A DNA stretch of 7,060 nucleotides. Origin: Oscillospiraceae bacterium. GTDB taxonomy: Bacteria; Bacillota_A; Clostridia; Oscillospirales; JAAYXM01. This document shows positions 5,334 to 7,060 of this stretch, piece after piece. A model generated the notes under the pieces. The model saw only the letters and a program-made list of their open reading frames with translations, was not told where the DNA came from and made no database searches. The stretch covers positions 1 to 7,060 of the forward strand of contig JAFQVE010000194.1 in the NCBI GenBank assembly GCA_017408185.1, given 5' to 3'. Each line of letters opens with the position of its first letter. Position 1 is the stretch's first letter. The position numbers were made by a program, and so were the translations under genes.

Positions 5334-6127
5334 TATATTCTCATACTCCTTTTTGATTTATTGTGGTCTTTTTTTGCCGCGCCGACATTCGCAACAATAA
5401 GGATTATCAGAATTGCGGCAAACATTATGGTTGAAAGCGCGTTAATTTCGGGTTTTATTCCGCGCTTTGCCATCGTGTAGATTGAAATTGAGAGGTTGCT
5501 CACGCCGTTGCCGGTGGTGAAAAAGCTGATGATAAAATCATCAATCGACATTGTAAGCGAAAGAAGAAATCCCGTAAACACACCGGGCAGAAGCTCGGGA
5601 AACATTATCCGCCAGAAGGACTGTGTGGGTGTACACCCGAGATCCTGCGCCGCATCGTATAAGCTCCAGTCAAGCTGGCGCGCTTTTGGCAATACCGCGA
5701 GGATAACATACGGAATACAGAAGGTGATGTGAGAGAGAAGCATCGTGAAGAAACCAAGGTCAAGTCCCATAAGGGTAAAGAGAAGCATCAGAGAGACCCC
5801 GGTTACGATTTCTGCATTGAGCATCGGAATATATGCAACGGACAGAATCAGCGTGCTGCCGCCGCCTTTTTTTCTGGCAAGACCGTACGCTGCCATAGAA
5901 CCGATGATTGTTGCGATAAGTGCAGCGAGAAAGCCGCACAGAAGCGTGGTATAAAGCGAGGACATAAGAGCGTCATTTGAGAACAGCTGGCGGTACCAGT
6001 CAAGCGTAAACCCCTGCCAGCTTGCGCGGGATTTGGATGCATTGAACGAGAACACCATAAGGACGGCTATCGGGGCATACAAAAACGCGAGGACGAGACC
6101 GATATAGCATTTTGAAAGCTTTTTCAT
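5333..6127 (-). CDS. potC: Polyamine ABC transporter permease, second subunit
   Basis: A 264-residue inner-membrane permease, a normal PotC length. About six membrane segments are visible, around residues 8-28, 58-80, 93-118, 125-147, 182-203 and 232-250. The cytoplasmic EAA-like coupling loop, which docks on PotA, is at about 158-178 (YDAAQDLGCTPTQSFWRIMFP). The PotC signature region SIDDFIISFFTTG follows at 194-206. It pairs with PotB to form the channel that accepts polyamine from PotD. The ATG overlaps the potB stop by 4 nt (ATGA), indicating translational coupling; GGAGG lies 12 nt upstream within potB. The C-terminus is short and very basic (KKDHNKSKRSMRI). Confidence 0.95.
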   Translation of the reverse strand: MKKLSKCYIGLVLAFLYAPIAVLMVFSFNASKSRASWQGFTLDWYRQLFSNDALMSSLYTTLLCGFLAALIATIIGSMAAYGLARKKGGGSTLILSVAYIPMLNAEIVTGVSLMLLFTLMGLDLGFFTMLLSHITFCIPYVILAVLPKARQLDWSLYDAAQDLGCTPTQSFWRIMFPELLPGVFTGFLLSLTMSIDDFIISFFTTGNGVSNLSISIYTMAKRGIKPEINALSTIMFAAILIILIVANVGAAKKDHNKSKRSMRI

Positions 6128-6960
6128 CGAAGTATTCTACCTCCGTTTCCGGTTCCCGACTCAACATCGCCGCGGTTTATAAAGTACATAAAGACAAGAA
6201 CAATAACCATTATAACGACGCTGAGAGCGCTTCCGAAGTGCCAGTCGTTCACAACGCGGAATTGCTGTTCGATAACATCGCCGATAAGGGGAACCTTGCC
6301 GCCGCCCATAAGCTGGGAGATTACAAAGGTTGTAACGCTTGGCACAAAAACCATCGAAACTCCCGATAAAATCCCCGGTACGGAGAAGGGGAGAGTGACG
6401 CGTAAAAAAGCCTGAAAGGGATTTGCTCCGAGGTCTGCCGCCGCTTCAAGATGGCTTTCGTCAAGCTTTAAGAGCGTTATGTAAATCGGCATAATCATAA
6501 ACGGAAGATAATTATATACCGTGCCGAGGATAACGGCGCCCTCGTTGTAGAGAAAGCGAACCTTCGGCAGACCGAGAGACGCCAAAACCGTGTTTATGAT
6601 TCCCGTGTTTTCGAGAATGGAAAGCCATGAATATGTGCGGAGAAGAAAGTTCATCCACATAGGAAGAAGCATAAGAATCACGATGATAAATTTTGCACGT
6701 GAGCGGCTTCTTGCCAGAATGTATGCGGCGGGGTAGCCGCAAAGGATGCACACGAGTGTGGATATAATTGCAATCTTGAAGCTTTTCAGCACCACTCCGA
6801 GATACATGGGGTCTGCAAGGCGCGAAAAACCTTCAAGGGAAAATTCCGTACCCGCGCCGCCTGCGCGCGTAAACGCAAAATAAATTACGATGGCAAGCGG
6901 GAAAAGCACGAACACCGCCGTCCACACATACAGCGGAATCAAGCAAGCATTTTTTTTCAA
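6124..6960 (-). CDS. potB: Polyamine ABC transporter permease, first subunit (TTG start)
   Basis: A 278-residue membrane protein of the binding-protein-dependent permease family, normal PotB length. Hydrophobic segments are at about 10-30, 60-83, 90-110, 140-163, 193-215 and 245-262. The EAA coupling loop is LEAAADLGANPFQAFLRVTLP (about 171-191). MWMNFLLRTYSWLSIL (101-116) is characteristic of PotB. The only suitable start is TTG (6958-6960), with GGAGG 7 nt upstream. The nearby ATG is out of frame, and the first residues (KKNACLIPLYVWT) are typical for the family. The start overlaps the potA stop by 4 nt (TTGA), the same geometry as the ATGA overlap of potB-potC, so coupled translation is likely. 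It forms the translocation path with PotC. Confidence 0.94.
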   Translation of the reverse strand: MKKNACLIPLYVWTAVFVLFPLAIVIYFAFTRAGGAGTEFSLEGFSRLADPMYLGVVLKSFKIAIISTLVCILCGYPAAYILARSRSRAKFIIVILMLLPMWMNFLLRTYSWLSILENTGIINTVLASLGLPKVRFLYNEGAVILGTVYNYLPFMIMPIYITLLKLDESHLEAAADLGANPFQAFLRVTLPFSVPGILSGVSMVFVPSVTTFVISQLMGGGKVPLIGDVIEQQFRVVNDWHFGSALSVVIMVIVLVFMYFINRGDVESGTGNGGRILR

Positions 6961-7060
6961 ATCTCGACCTCCGAAATTTCATCAGAAGTAATTTTTTTTC
7001 TGTCCGGGGAGTTTTCGCTCTTGTGCATAACCTGAATGTTTTCAGGGTCGACACGGAGAG
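6957..7060 (-). CDS. potA: Polyamine ABC transporter ATPase, C-terminal end (runs off right edge)
   Basis: Only the last 33 full codons are present, ending at TGA 6957-6959. The visible peptide begins LRVDPENIQVMHKSE and finishes with a charged tail (DRKKITSDEISEVEI). The VDPENIQV stretch fits the end of the TOBE regulatory domain that follows the nucleotide-binding domain in PotA (compare W-x-PE in relatives). Identification rests mainly on position: immediately upstream of, and overlapping by 4 nt, potB in a potABCD order. The Walker A, signature and Walker B motifs lie outside the window. The polar extension after the TOBE end may be specific to this lineage. Confidence 0.8.
   Translation of the reverse strand, partial: LRVDPENIQVMHKSENSPDRKKITSDEISEVEI

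Noticed and set aside
6833..7054. 73-codon minus-strand ORF over the potA/potB junction
   Set aside because: It is in a different frame from both potA and potB, whose translations match their families. It is a shadow.

Overview
The window looks like chromosome from a low-to-mid GC Gram-positive anaerobe of the Clostridia (Oscillospiraceae/Ruminococcus-type gut Firmicute). This is inferred from the strong GGAGG-type ribosome sites, GTG and TTG starts, a lipoprotein-type PotD, sigma-A-like promoters and protein styles typical of that group. No rRNA, tRNA, CRISPR array or transposase gene is visible.

Layout. (1) Positions 1-2438, minus strand, hold a hydrolase block. It contains the start of a probable SGNH/GDSL esterase (partial, runs off the left edge), a small 55-residue ORF of unknown status, and a 535-residue fusion of a nitrilase-superfamily amidase with a glycerophosphodiester phosphodiesterase (GDPD). 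(2) Two near-identical palindromic elements of about 100 bp (498-597 and 2452-2547) lie in the same orientation on either side of the fusion gene and small ORF, each just upstream of a minus-strand start codon. They are the least explained structure here. Their inverted ends match a TGnTATAAT promoter-like motif, and their internal hairpin shows one compensatory base-pair change between copies. (3) At 2630-3487, plus strand, is a LysR-type regulator divergent from the fusion gene and its likely regulator. (4) At 3572-4267, plus strand, is an XRE-family HTH regulator with its own clear sigma-A-like promoter. (5) From 4302 to the right edge, minus strand, is a polyamine ABC transporter operon in the order potA (partial)-potB-potC-potD, with 4, 4 and 1 nt overlaps. 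It converges on the XRE gene across a shared hairpin terminator.

How the parts fit. The pot genes encode one machine: PotA hydrolyses ATP, PotB and PotC form the membrane channel, and lipid-anchored PotD captures spermidine/putrescine outside. The left block appears to be a separate, LysR-controlled set of ester/amide/phosphodiester hydrolases, with no obvious link to polyamine uptake. The left block is visibly more AT-rich than the pot operon, and with the flanking repeats this fits a module acquired or rearranged separately. The most interesting candidates are the paired palindromic elements and the amidase-GDPD fusion, in which the usual third metal-binding Glu of the GDPD barrel is His.
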